Assembly (NCBI RefSeq): GCF_013403875.1
Contig: NZ_JACBNX010000021.1
Location: forward strand, 31,515 to 95,514
Length of the DNA stretch: 64,000 nt
Source: Burkholderia guangdongensis
GTDB lineage: Bacteria > Pseudomonadota > Gammaproteobacteria > Burkholderiales > Burkholderiaceae
Direction: 5' to 3'
Shown one piece after another: positions 43,195 through 52,664 of this stretch. The translations under genes and the position numbers were made by a program. How positions within the stretch are numbered: the first letter of the stretch is position 1; each line of letters starts with the position of its first letter. The notes below the pieces were generated by a model that saw only the letters and a program-made list of their open reading frames with translations, searched no databases and was not told where the DNA came from.

Positions 43195-44121
43195 TCAGAA
43201 AGGCCGATCGCCGATGATCGTCGCGCGGTTCATCCGGCGCACCGCCGGGAAATAGTCCTGCACCGCGTAATGCTGGGTCGAGCGGTTGTCCCAGAACGCG
43301 ATCGTGTTCGGCTGCCATTTGAGCCGCACCTGATACTCGGGCGCCGCCGCCTGCCGGTACAGGTACTGCAGCAGATCCATCTCGCCGAGCCGGAAGTCGG
43401 AGCCGATCCGGTACGGAAATTCGCTCACGTAGTTCGCGAGATGCGTCGTGAACGCCTCGTTCACGTAAAGGATCTTTTCGCCGGTTTCCGGATGCGTGCG
43501 GACGACCGGATGCGTCATCGGCGGGAATTCGTTGCGCAACTGCGCGTGACGCTCCGGCGAGAGCCCCTGGCCGAACAGCGGCAGCAGATCGTGCACGCCC
43601 TTCAGGTTCGCGATTCGCGCCTTCACGTCGCCGGGCAGGTTCTCGTACGCGGCGGCCATGTTCACCCAGATCGTGTCGCCGCCGACTTCCGGGCAGCTCA
43701 CGCAGCGCAGCATCGACGCCATCGACGGAATCGCGCGCCACGACACGTCCGAGTGATACAGATTCTCGGTGCCGGGCTTCGTGCTGTCGCCGCCGAGCAG
43801 CACCAGCTCCGGATGATCCGGGTGATGCGGGAAGCGCGGATGTACCTCCAGCTCGCCGAAGCGCCGCGCCATCGCGATGTGTTGCTCGGCCGTGATGTCC
43901 TGATCGCGGAAGAACAGCACCTTGAATTTCAGCAGCGCGCGGCGCAGCGCGCCGTACAGCGCGTCGTCGAGCGGACGGCGCAGGTCGATGCCGCCGATTT
44001 CCGCACCGATCGTCGGCGTCGAGCGGACGACGTCGAACGGCCAGTTTTCGGCATCGGCCAGGCGAGCGGACAAGGCCTGCGTCGGCTGCGTCGGTTCGAG
44101 GAGGGAAGCGGTCGCGTGCAT
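43195..44121 (-). CDS. TauD/TfdA family 2-oxoglutarate dioxygenase
   Basis: 308 residues from the ATG at 44121 (GGAGAC seven bases upstream). The iron site is H-S-D in Y-H-S-D-V-S-W and a distal His in T-Q-H-Y-A-V-Q-D-Y; the 2-oxoglutarate Arg is in V-R-R-M-N-R. The family uses Fe(II), oxygen and 2-oxoglutarate to hydroxylate taurine, alkylsulfonates, sulfate esters or phenoxyacids. TauD itself is close in length. Context gives an MFS carrier rather than the tauABC transporter, so taurine need not be the substrate. Confidence 0.88.
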   Translation of the reverse strand: MHATASLLEPTQPTQALSARLADAENWPFDVVRSTPTIGAEIGGIDLRRPLDDALYGALRRALLKFKVLFFRDQDITAEQHIAMARRFGELEVHPRFPHHPDHPELVLLGGDSTKPGTENLYHSDVSWRAIPSMASMLRCVSCPEVGGDTIWVNMAAAYENLPGDVKARIANLKGVHDLLPLFGQGLSPERHAQLRNEFPPMTHPVVRTHPETGEKILYVNEAFTTHLANYVSEFPYRIGSDFRLGEMDLLQYLYRQAAAPEYQVRLKWQPNTIAFWDNRSTQHYAVQDYFPAVRRMNRATIIGDRPF

Positions 44122-44284
44122 CGAGTGTCTCCGGGTGGGCCGGCGGGTCGACGCCCGCCGTGAAGGTCCAGGGCCGCGATCCGTCTGCCGGTGCGGCTGT
44201 CGTGGAAGCACTGTAGTGTTGAGACCGTGATTCGTCTAATGCATAATGAACATCATCTCAATGCGCTGGACGCAACGCCCACCC

Positions 44285-45208
44285 ATGGATCTGCGCCGCC
44301 TCGGACACGTCGTCGCGCTTGCCGACGAATGCCATTTCGCACGGGCCGCCGAGCGCGTGCATCTGAGCCAGCCGGCGTTCAGCCGCAGCATCCAGGCGAT
44401 CGAGGACGAGCTCGGCATCCGCCTGTTCGAGCGCGGCGCCGCGAACATCCGGCCAACGCCGGCCGGCGAGTTCGTGATCGAGAAGGCGCGCCGGCTGCTG
44501 TTCGACGCACGCTGTGTGCAGCGCGACATCGAGTTCTACCGGAACGCGCAGCTCGGCGACACCGCATTCGGCGTCGGCCCGTTCCCGGCCGTCACGCTGC
44601 TGCCGAGCGTGCTGTCGGAACTGCGGCGCGAGCATCCGTCGATCGCGCTGCGCGTGATCGAGAGCAACTGGAAGCAGTTGCTCGAACGGCTGAGGAAGGA
44701 GGAGATCGAGTTCTTTCTCGCGGACACCACCGAGCTGCCAGACGATGGCACGCTCGAGATCCGGCTGCAGGGCGAGCATCGCGTGCTGTTCTACGTGCGC
44801 GCCGGGCATCCGCTGGCCTCGCGCCCCTGCACGGTCGCCGACGCGTGGCGCTTCGGCGTCGCGTCGGTGAAGTCGCCCGACCCGATGAAGGCGCGGCTCG
44901 CCGCGATGCTCGGCCTGCCGGCCGGGCAGACGCCGACGCTCGCGCTCGAATGCGACAACCTCGAGATCCTGAAGGCAGTCGCGCTGGCGACGGACACCGT
45001 GCTGTCGGCGACGAATGCGCTCGTGCGCGCCGAACTCGACGCGGGCCGGCTCGTGCCGCTGACCGTGACGGACGCGGCGTCGATGCAGACCAACATGGGG
45101 ATCGTCAGCCTGCGCAACCGGACGCCGTCGCCGATGGCGCAGCTCGTGATCGCGGCGATCGAGCGCTTCGCGCGCACGCTCGATCGCGCGCCGTCCGGGG
45201 CTGAATAA
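44285..45208 (+). CDS. LysR family transcriptional regulator
   Basis: 307 residues from the ATG at 44285 (MDLRRLGHVVALADE), the classical LysR opening; an ATG at 44246 would add a 13-residue tail that no relative needs. The helix-turn-helix is F-A-R-A-A-E-R-V-H-L-S-Q-P-A-F-S-R-S-I; the ligand domain follows from about residue 90. It is divergent from the tauD-type gene; the gap has an AT-rich dyad around 44233-44250 (CTAATGCATAATG). Likely activator of the dioxygenase-transporter unit. Confidence 0.88.
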   Translation: MDLRRLGHVVALADECHFARAAERVHLSQPAFSRSIQAIEDELGIRLFERGAANIRPTPAGEFVIEKARRLLFDARCVQRDIEFYRNAQLGDTAFGVGPFPAVTLLPSVLSELRREHPSIALRVIESNWKQLLERLRKEEIEFFLADTTELPDDGTLEIRLQGEHRVLFYVRAGHPLASRPCTVADAWRFGVASVKSPDPMKARLAAMLGLPAGQTPTLALECDNLEILKAVALATDTVLSATNALVRAELDAGRLVPLTVTDAASMQTNMGIVSLRNRTPSPMAQLVIAAIERFARTLDRAPSGAE

Positions 45209-45232
45209 ACGCCTGTTGCCGATCCTGCTGAA

Positions 45233-46558
45233 TCAATGTGCGACGCCGCTTGCCGCGAGCGCGCTTTCGCGCAGTGCCGCTTCGCGCGCGTTGTGTTCCG
45301 CGCTGAAACGCACCGCCATCGCGCAGAGCGCGCACGCGGTGACGACGAGCCCGAGCAAGCTCAGCGTGTGCTGCACGTCGCCGACGCTCTTCAGCAGGAA
45401 GCCCGCCGCGACCGCGCCCGCGTTGCCGCCCGCGCCGACGATCCCCGCGACGCCGCCGAGCGCCTTGCGGTCAATGAACGGCACGAGTGCATACGTCGCG
45501 CCGCATGCCATGTGCGTGAAGAGGCCGAACGTCAGCATCGCGGGAATCGCGACACCGACGCTGCCCGCATGCGAGAAGCCGATCAGCCCGAGTCCTTCGC
45601 CGACCATCAGCGCGCACAGCAGCGACGCGCGCACGTCGAGGCTGCGGCGCGTGGCGACCTTGTCCGACAGCCAGCCGCCGAGCCCGCGCGCGAACAGCGC
45701 GAGCAGCCCGAACAGGCCGGCGGCGAGGCCCGCGTCCTTCAGCGACAGATGGAAGTGATCGACGTAATAGAGCGCGGCGATGTTGTGGATGAACACCTCG
45801 ACACCGAAGCACGCGCCGTACGTGACGAACAGCATCCATACTCGATAGTTCGCGCATGCGGCCGCAAAGCTCGCCCAGCCGCCCTTCTTGCCGCTGTCGA
45901 TCGTGATCCCGCGCTTGCGCAGCTCGGCGAAATCGCCCTGCGGGCAGTCCTGCGTGAAGCGCCAGTAGACGAGCGCCATCAAGAGCATCGCGATGCCCGG
46001 CACGATCAGCGCCGCGCGCCACGCGGACGCATCGCCGAAGCCGATCATCAGCGCGGCGGCGGCCAGCAGCGGCATCAGCGCCTGCGCGGCGCCGGCGCCC
46101 GCGTTGCCCCAGCCGGCCGTCGTCGCGTTCGCGGTGCCGACGACGTTCGGCGCGAACATCACCGACGTGTGATATTGCGTGATCACGAAGCTCGCGCCGA
46201 CCGCGCCGATGCCGAGGCGGCAGATCAGGAACGTCAGATAGTCGTGGCTGAACGCGACCGCGATCACCGGCAGCGCGCCGATCGTCAGCAGACCTGCATA
46301 AACGCGGCGCGGACCGAAGCGGTCGCACAGCGGTCCGACGACGAGCCGCACGGCGATCGTCGCCGCAACCGCCGCGATGTTCACGTTCGCGACCTGCGCG
46401 GCACTCAGATGGAATTCGTGCGCAATCAGCGGCATCAGCGGCGCGCACGCGAACCAGGCGAAGAAACACACGAAGAACGCCATCCAGGTCAGATGGAACG
46501 CGCGCATCGGCGCAGTGCGCAGACTGAAGAGCTCGATGCGGGTAGCTTTGTCGGACAT
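45233..46558 (-). CDS. narK: Nitrate/nitrite transporter (NNP family)
   Basis: 441 residues, twelve spans, from the ATG at 46558 (M-S-D-K-A-T). Both nitrate signatures are intact: A-G-W-G-N-A-G-A-G in the fifth span and V-G-A-G-G-N-A-G-A in the eleventh, along with the Arg in the second span region (V-R-L-V-V-G-P-L-C-D-R-F-G-P-R). It imports nitrate for NasA or exports nitrite. A sigma-54 element lies 110-124 bases upstream, matching those of nirB and cobA. Convergent with the LysR gene. Confidence 0.9.
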   Translation of the reverse strand: MSDKATRIELFSLRTAPMRAFHLTWMAFFVCFFAWFACAPLMPLIAHEFHLSAAQVANVNIAAVAATIAVRLVVGPLCDRFGPRRVYAGLLTIGALPVIAVAFSHDYLTFLICRLGIGAVGASFVITQYHTSVMFAPNVVGTANATTAGWGNAGAGAAQALMPLLAAAALMIGFGDASAWRAALIVPGIAMLLMALVYWRFTQDCPQGDFAELRKRGITIDSGKKGGWASFAAACANYRVWMLFVTYGACFGVEVFIHNIAALYYVDHFHLSLKDAGLAAGLFGLLALFARGLGGWLSDKVATRRSLDVRASLLCALMVGEGLGLIGFSHAGSVGVAIPAMLTFGLFTHMACGATYALVPFIDRKALGGVAGIVGAGGNAGAVAAGFLLKSVGDVQHTLSLLGLVVTACALCAMAVRFSAEHNAREAALRESALAASGVAH

Positions 46559-46667
46559 GTCGATCCACCAGAAGAAGACGCCGATGAAGAAGCCCGTTGC
46601 CGGGTTGCTCGGTATTCGATTTCGATACACAGGGCCCATCGCCGATGACGAACCCGGGCGTGACTAC

Positions 46668-46682
46668 GCAAACGCCGTGCCA
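46668..46682 (-). promoter_or_regulatory. Sigma-54 promoter of narK
   Basis: On the reverse strand TGGCACG, four bases, TTGC: an exact core match to the sigma-54 -24/-12 consensus with GG and GC ten bases apart. The start is expected near 46656, about 98 bases before the narK ATG. Confidence 0.8.
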
Positions 46683-46813
46683 TGTCGAGCGACTTCCCGC
46701 CGCGTGACGGTTTGGCCGTAGGTTGGCTGCGGGTTTGCGGCGAATCGGTCGCCGTTCGGCGCCGTTTGCCGCCGTATCGCGCACGGTTTTCGCGACACGC
46801 GGCGATGCAGCGG

Positions 46814-46830
46814 CGCACATTCGTGGTGCG
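46814..46830. promoter_or_regulatory. NtrC-like site 1
   Basis: CGCACATTCGTGGTGCG, matching the NtrC dyad GCAC-N5-GGTGC with near-perfect arms. Its centre is about 166 bases upstream of the predicted narK start and about 227 upstream of that of cobA. Confidence 0.6.
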
Positions 46831-46860
46831 ATGCAGCACTGTCCGCGTGCGGCCGTGCGA

Positions 46861-46877
46861 TGCACGTTCGTGGTGAA
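46861..46877. promoter_or_regulatory. NtrC-like site 2
   Basis: TGCACGTTCGTGGTGAA shares TTCGTGGTG and GCAC with site 1. The two centres are 47 bases apart, suitable for cooperative NtrC binding serving both promoters. Confidence 0.6.
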
Positions 46878-47021
46878 CGAAGGGCGATCGTGCGGCATTG
46901 CGCATACGCGCATACGCGCGTTCGGCTGACTGCGGCTGACTGCGGCTGGCGAGTCGCCCCGAGGCGGCCGTCTGCGTGATCGACGCGCGCACGCACGCCG
47001 CATCGGCGCTCGCCTGCGATG

Positions 47022-47038
47022 CTGGCCCGGATATTGCT
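47022..47038 (+). promoter_or_regulatory. Sigma-54 promoter of cobA
   Basis: CTGGCCCGGATATTGCT fits YTGGCACGRNNNTTGCW with one change (A to C in the -24 box); GG and GC are ten bases apart. The start is expected near 47049, about 20 bases before the cobA ATG. Confidence 0.75.
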
Positions 47039-47069
47039 TATTCCCGGATGACACTATTTGGAGTCCATC

Positions 47070-47870
47070 ATGACGACTGGCAAGGTCACCCTGCTCGGCG
47101 CCGGCCCCGGCGATCTCGATCTGCTCACGCTGAAGGCGGCGAAGGCGCTCGCGGCCGCCGACATCGTGCTGCTCGACGACCTCGTCAATCCCGACATCGT
47201 GACGCTCGCGCCGCCGCATGCGCGCGTGATCCGCGTCGGCAAGCGCGGCGGCTGCCGCTCGACGCCGCAGGCATTCATCGAGCGGCTGATGTGCCGCTAT
47301 GCGCTGCGCGGCGCGCACGTCGTGCGCGTGAAGGGCGGCGAGGCGCTGCTGTTCGGCCGTGCAGGCGAGGAACTGAAGACGCTGCGCGACGCGGCGATCC
47401 CGGTCGAGATCGTGAACGGCATCTCGTCTGGCTTCGCGGCGGCCGCGAGCCTTGGCGTATCGCTCACGCATCGCGACCACTGCCAGGGCGTGACGTTCGT
47501 GACCGCGCATCTGCAGGATCACGGCGAGCCCGACTGGGCGCGGCTCGCCGCGACCGGCACGACGCTCGCGATCTATATGGGGATGAGCCGGATCGAGCGG
47601 ATCGCCGCCGGCCTGCTGGCCGCGCTGCCCGTGTCGACGCCCGTTGCCGCCGTGCAGTGGGCCGGCACGCCGGACGAGCGCCGCTGGACCGGCACGCTCG
47701 CGCGGCTCGCGCAAGGCGTCGCCGATGCGGGCCTCGGCAGCCCGGCCGTGATTCTCGTCGGCGCGGCGATCGGCGAGGCCGCCGCGCTTGCCGGGCCGGC
47801 GGCCGGCGCGGCAAGCGCGAACGGCATGCCTGCCGCGCGCGCGATGCCGCCGATCTCGCGGGCCGCGTGA
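47070..47870 (+). CDS. cobA: Uroporphyrinogen-III C-methyltransferase
   Basis: 266 residues; transfers two methyl groups from S-adenosylmethionine to make precorrin-2, on the way to siroheme (needed by NirB) or cobalamin. Signatures: G-A-G-P-G-D-L-D-L-L-T near the start, R-V-G-K-R-G, V-K-G-G-E in V-R-V-K-G-G-E-A, and L-A-I-Y-M-G-M. The ATG at 47070 follows GGAG by six bases. The sigma-54 promoter upstream ties it to nitrate use. The C-terminal Ala-rich tail is longer than usual. Confidence 0.93.
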   Translation: MTTGKVTLLGAGPGDLDLLTLKAAKALAAADIVLLDDLVNPDIVTLAPPHARVIRVGKRGGCRSTPQAFIERLMCRYALRGAHVVRVKGGEALLFGRAGEELKTLRDAAIPVEIVNGISSGFAAAASLGVSLTHRDHCQGVTFVTAHLQDHGEPDWARLAATGTTLAIYMGMSRIERIAAGLLAALPVSTPVAAVQWAGTPDERRWTGTLARLAQGVADAGLGSPAVILVGAAIGEAAALAGPAAGAASANGMPAARAMPPISRAA

Positions 47871-48115
47871 AATGAAACGGCCGCGCTCGCACATTGCGTT
47901 CGCTGCCCGTCGAGGGGACGGCCAGCCTGCTTGGGGCGGCCGCACCGCTGCCCCGTTCCCGCGCGCCATGACTGCGTCGACCTCGACCGCCTCCGCGACG
48001 ATCGCGCGAACGGCGTTGTATGATGCGGCCGTCGCCGAAGCCGGCGCGCCTGTCACGCGATGACCTGTTGCGCGCGCGGGCCGGCGCGGCCCTGCAACCG
48101 CCGCCCCCGATTCCG

Positions 48116-48715
48116 ATGCAGAAACGCCCGCGCGCGACGCTCGACGCGCTGCTCACCGACATCCGCGCCTGCCGCGCGTGCGAGGCCGAGCTGCCGCTCG
48201 GCCCGCGGCCGATCGTGCGCGCGCACCGAGACGCGCGAATCCTGATCGTCGGACAGGCGCCCGGCGCGCGCGTCCACGCGAGCGGCATTCCGTGGGACGA
48301 CGCGAGCGGCAAGCGGCTGCGCGAATGGCTCGGCGTCGACGCGGACACGTTCTACGACGAAACGCGCTTCGCGATCGTGCCGATGGGCTTCTGCTACCCG
48401 GGACGCGGACCGAGCGGCGACAACCCGCCGCGCCCCGAATGCGCGCGGCTGTGGCTCGACCGGCTGCTCGCCGAGCTGCCCGCGATCCGGCTGACACTGC
48501 TGATCGGCCAGTACGCGCAGCGGCATTTTCTGCGGGACGCGCGCAAGGCGTCGCTGACCGAGACCGTTCACGCATGGGCCGACTACGGGCCGGCGGTGCT
48601 GCCGCTGCCGCATCCGTCGCCGCGCAATCAGGCGTGGTTCAAGCATCATCCGTGGTTCGAGACCGACGTGCTGCCGGAGCTGAAGCGGCGCGTTGCGCGC
48701 AGTCTTGTGGACTAA
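48116..48715 (+). CDS. Uracil-DNA glycosylase family protein
   Basis: 199 residues from the ATG at 48116 (an upstream ATG at 48020 overlaps a TATGAT promoter-like hexamer, so it is less likely). The substrate-pocket motif is G-Q-A-P-G-A-R-V-H near residue 45 and the closing motif P-H-P-S-P-R-N near 163. Two cysteines, C-R-A-C, precede the first motif. The pattern is that of the family 4/5-related group found in many proteobacteria; which lesion it removes is unknown. Stands alone. Confidence 0.82.
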   Translation: MQKRPRATLDALLTDIRACRACEAELPLGPRPIVRAHRDARILIVGQAPGARVHASGIPWDDASGKRLREWLGVDADTFYDETRFAIVPMGFCYPGRGPSGDNPPRPECARLWLDRLLAELPAIRLTLLIGQYAQRHFLRDARKASLTETVHAWADYGPAVLPLPHPSPRNQAWFKHHPWFETDVLPELKRRVARSLVD

Positions 48716-48914
48716 GGCGACCGGCCAGGGCGACCAGCGCGCACGGTCGTTTCCGCGCGCACGCCCGCCGCATCCGCTGTACCATCGGCGCGATTCGTCC
48801 TGAAAAAACAATCGCGTCGCATGCGGTGCGGCACGCATCGGTTATCGTGCCGGACATGCTCGCGCCGTGGCGGCGCGCACCGCGTTCCGTCTTCATCCCA
48901 GCGAGGCCCTACCG

Positions 48915-49613
<699 letters not shown>

Positions 49614-49620
49614 CGATTGC

Positions 49621-49694
49621 CCACCGGCCGCGCGAGCCAGCTCGGCGCGGTGGCCACGTGACCGGCGCGTAGCCAGCCGGCCGGTCCGGCCGGC
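49621..49694. terminator. Hairpins between convergent genes
   Basis: A stem with arms CCAC/GTGG, CGCG/CGCG and CGAGC/GCTCG spans 49621-49653, and GCCGGCCGG-T-CCGGCCGGC is at 49676-49694. They fill the gap between the FAH gene and the convergent 678-residue gene. No T-tract follows, so a terminator role is only a guess. Confidence 0.35.
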
Positions 49695-49716
49695 ACGCTC
49701 ATCGCCGGAATGTCCG

Positions 49717-51753
49717 TCAGCGTTGTTGCGCCGGCGCGGCGGCGGCGGACGAAGACGGCTCGTCACGCGCCGCGACGCGCTCGAGCCAGATCGGCAACTC
49801 GTGGCCGCGTTCGAGACGCGACAGCGCGCGAACCAGATCCTCGACGTACCACGGCGCACCATGCTCGCCGACGTATTCGTCCGAGAAATGCCAAAGCCGC
49901 TCGGCCGCTGCGACCGTGCCTTCGTCGTCGTTCATGCAAATCCGTACGCGCAGCAGACCGTCGTAATGCCCGGCGAACGGGCTCGCGGCGATCCCGCGCT
50001 CGTGCAGATCGATCGCGTCCTGATAGCGCGCCTGCTCGCGATAGATGATCGCGAGGTCGTGGCAGAGCATCGAGTACAGATGGACGCACGCGTCGTGCGG
50101 ATGGCCCTCTCCCGTCTCGAAGAAATGCTCCATCTGCGTACGGCCCTGCTCGTACACGATCTGCCGCAGCCTCGTGAGGTCCGCGCGCGCTTCGCGCTCC
50201 TCGGCATCGGGCAACCGCGCGATCGCTTCGGCGGCCCTGTCTTCGATCCCGCACGCGAACCGATAACACGCCATGCCGCTCGACAGCGGCATCGGCGGCA
50301 GTTTCAGCACGGCCTCGACGCCGAGCGCCTTCATGCGTGCATCGAACAGCGCGTTCGCGCTCCGGTGGTCGCCGATCTCCCCGTCCCGCACGGCCTCGAT
50401 CAGCCGCTGCGCCGCGGTCGCCGCATCGATGCGGCCCACGCGCTCGTCGAACGCCGCGGCGAGCCGCCGGGTCCACGGATGATCCGGCGCGCGACGCTCG
50501 GCGACCGCACGCGCGGCGTCGGACACCGCGAACATCAGCGCATCGCCTTCGAACGCGTCGAGCGCCGCGAAGATCTCCGCGTGCATCGGCGAGCGCGCCG
50601 CGAGCGCCTGGCGGTCCGCGGCGCCGCATGCGACGAACCGGTCGAACGTCATCTCGTCGCTGCACGCGCGCATCGCGCAGAGCGGCCACCAGACCGACGT
50701 GTCGGACGGCTCCGCGAGTTGCGCGTGGATCGTGCGCGCGACGCGATCATCCAGGTCGCTTTCGCGCTGATACAGGTGGAAGAACGCGCGCCGGCCCGCG
50801 TCGTCGAAGCATCCGGCTTCGATCAGCCACGGCAGCTCGTATTCGATGAAGTCGTCCGCGCCAGCCGAATCCAGGCTGTGGCGCGCGAATTCGCACTGCG
50901 CGAGCGCGCTGTGCAGGTAGCCGAGCGCGTACGCGGCGCGCGCGTCGAGCCGCGCAAGCCGCACCTGCGCTTCGCGGCGCGGCGCCAATGGCCAGTCGGC
51001 GATTCTCGGCTCGACCGACTGCCGGATCGTCACCAGCCGATGCGGCGCGATGTCCATCACCGCATCGCCGACGTGCAGCCAGTCGTATTCGTCGACGTCC
51101 TGATCGTCGCCGGCCGTCAGCAGCGCGACGGCCGCCGCGTCGGCCGCCTCCCGCGCGTCGTCGTCGCAGCCGACGCGCCGCAACGCCGACGCGCGCCGGC
51201 ATGCGTGATCGGCGTCGTCCGCCGCGCGCCGCGCGGCCCGTGCCGGAATCGCGCGATGCAATGCGTGCCGCAGCTCGATCGTATCGAGCGCGTGATCGGG
51301 GCAATCGCGCTCCAGCGTGTCGAGCAGATGGAGCCAAAGGTAGCGCTCGGCGTCGAGCCCCGGCGACGTATCGACGATGTCGCGCATCGCCGCGATCGCA
51401 TGCCGGATCGCATCGGCTTCGCGCAGATGATGGGCGATCTGCAACCGGTACAGCGCAAGATGCATTCGGATGTCGGCGTGCGCGGCAGGCGGCGCCGCGT
51501 CGAGCACGCTCGCGCCGTCGACATCGATCGTCGCACGCGCGGCGGCCGGGTCGCCTGCACGCATCCACAGCGTATGCAGCCGATCGATCGCATCGAGCGA
51601 ATCGGCGCGCAATGGTTGTGCTCGCAACCGCTCGGCCAGATCGCTCGTGCGACTCGAAGCGCTTGCTTCGAGGTCGGCTTCAAGCCGATCCATCAGATCG
51701 TCGAGCCGGGAACCCGTCAGGGGCGTCGTCGTTGTATCGGCGCTGAGCGTCAT
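49717..51753 (-). CDS. Uncharacterised 678-residue helical (TPR-like) protein
   Basis: From the ATG at 51753, preceded by GGAGAAGG. No signal peptide, no membrane span and no motif of a known enzyme. The sequence is a string of amphipathic helical pairs, Ala/Asp/Arg-rich, with a TPR-like unit near the C-terminus (D-L-A-I-I-Y-R-E-Q-A-R-Y-Q-D-A-I-D-L-H-E-R-G-I split by turns). A cytosolic alpha-solenoid scaffold is the best reading. It is convergent with the FAH gene and divergent from the PPOX gene; neither gives a clue. Not recognised as any named family. Confidence 0.75.
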   Translation of the reverse strand: MTLSADTTTTPLTGSRLDDLMDRLEADLEASASSRTSDLAERLRAQPLRADSLDAIDRLHTLWMRAGDPAAARATIDVDGASVLDAAPPAAHADIRMHLALYRLQIAHHLREADAIRHAIAAMRDIVDTSPGLDAERYLWLHLLDTLERDCPDHALDTIELRHALHRAIPARAARRAADDADHACRRASALRRVGCDDDAREAADAAAVALLTAGDDQDVDEYDWLHVGDAVMDIAPHRLVTIRQSVEPRIADWPLAPRREAQVRLARLDARAAYALGYLHSALAQCEFARHSLDSAGADDFIEYELPWLIEAGCFDDAGRRAFFHLYQRESDLDDRVARTIHAQLAEPSDTSVWWPLCAMRACSDEMTFDRFVACGAADRQALAARSPMHAEIFAALDAFEGDALMFAVSDAARAVAERRAPDHPWTRRLAAAFDERVGRIDAATAAQRLIEAVRDGEIGDHRSANALFDARMKALGVEAVLKLPPMPLSSGMACYRFACGIEDRAAEAIARLPDAEEREARADLTRLRQIVYEQGRTQMEHFFETGEGHPHDACVHLYSMLCHDLAIIYREQARYQDAIDLHERGIAASPFAGHYDGLLRVRICMNDDEGTVAAAERLWHFSDEYVGEHGAPWYVEDLVRALSRLERGHELPIWLERVAARDEPSSSAAAAPAQQR

Positions 51754-51982
51754 CGCCTTCTCCGTCTGGGAATCGGCTAGCTTAGCAGGATTCGGTGACG
51801 CGCCGGCCGACCGTGCCGCGTGCGTGCTGCCCGTCGACGCGCTCAGGCATCGTCGATAGCGGCGGACGACGCGCGCGGCCGCGCGTGGTTCCAAAAAATA
51901 CCGCGGCGCTGGGTCTACTCATGGCGCCACGATTTTTTTATCGTGGAGCGGTCCGCCATTCGACAATGAAAAAAGTCCCGCC

Positions 51983-52654
51983 ATGACCACGAACCACGCC
52001 AATACCCCCCCGACCGACCGCGCGCGCGTGCGCCGCATCGCACACCGCGCGCATTACGATCGCGCGACGCTGCACGCGATCCTCGACGACGCCTATGTCT
52101 GCCACGTCGCGTTCGGCGACGAGCACGGCGTGCACTGCATCCCGACCGCGTGCTGGCGCGAAGGCGATCATCTGTACATCCACGGCTCGAACGGCAGCCG
52201 CATGCTGAAGCTCGCGGCGACGGGCGCGCAGATCTGCGTGACCATCACGCATCTCGACGGCCTCGTCCTTGCGCGCTCCGCGTTCCACCACTCGATGAAC
52301 TACCGGTCGGCGGTCATATACGGCCGCTTCGAAGTCGTCGCCGACGCGCACAAGGCGGCTTCGCTCGACGCGCTCGTCGAGCGGATCGCGCCGGGGCGCA
52401 GCCGCGAAGCGCGACCCGGCAGCGCGAAAGAGCTGGCCGCGACGACGGTGATGCGAATCGCGCTCGACGAGGCGGCGACGAAGATCCGCACCGGCGGACC
52501 GGTCGACGACGACGAAGACCTCGCGTTGCCGGTGTGGGCCGGCGTGCTGCCGATCGGCGTCGCGCGACTCGAGCCGGTCGTCGCGGCGGCGCCGTCGGGC
52601 ACGCCCGACTACGTCCGGCAGTGGCGGCACGACGCGCAGCCGGTCGACGCATGA
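51983..52654 (+). CDS. Pyridoxamine 5'-phosphate oxidase family flavoprotein
   Basis: 223 residues of the split-barrel FMN-binding fold (Pyridox_ox_2/NimA-like). It opens with R-R-I-A-H-R-A-H-Y-D and then L-D-D-A-Y-V-C-H-V-A-F-G, followed by Y-I-H-G-S-N-G-S-R-M-L and H-H-S-M-N-Y-R-S-A-V-I-Y-G. Not a PdxH. It is convergent with a MocR regulator gene only ten bases away, which often controls such flavoproteins. The role is unknown. Confidence 0.85.
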   Translation: MTTNHANTPPTDRARVRRIAHRAHYDRATLHAILDDAYVCHVAFGDEHGVHCIPTACWREGDHLYIHGSNGSRMLKLAATGAQICVTITHLDGLVLARSAFHHSMNYRSAVIYGRFEVVADAHKAASLDALVERIAPGRSREARPGSAKELAATTVMRIALDEAATKIRTGGPVDDDEDLALPVWAGVLPIGVARLEPVVAAAPSGTPDYVRQWRHDAQPVDA

Positions 52655-52664
52655 TGCGCACGCA

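Larger units (their letters stand above)
46559..47069. promoter_or_regulatory. Shared narK-cobA control region
   Basis: 511 bases between divergent narK and cobA, without a credible gene. It holds two outward-facing sigma-54 promoters near its ends and two NtrC-like dyads near its middle (all listed separately), plus a short tandem duplication of GACTGCGGCT near 46928-46947 of unknown meaning. Confidence 0.7.

Noticed and set aside
48019..48024. TATGAT as a firm promoter of the uracil-DNA glycosylase gene
   Set aside because: A -10-like hexamer is present but no supporting -35 element was found.
45471..48056. An 861-codon reverse frame spanning narK and cobA
   Set aside because: It crosses two real genes and their regulatory region and has no recognisable domain.
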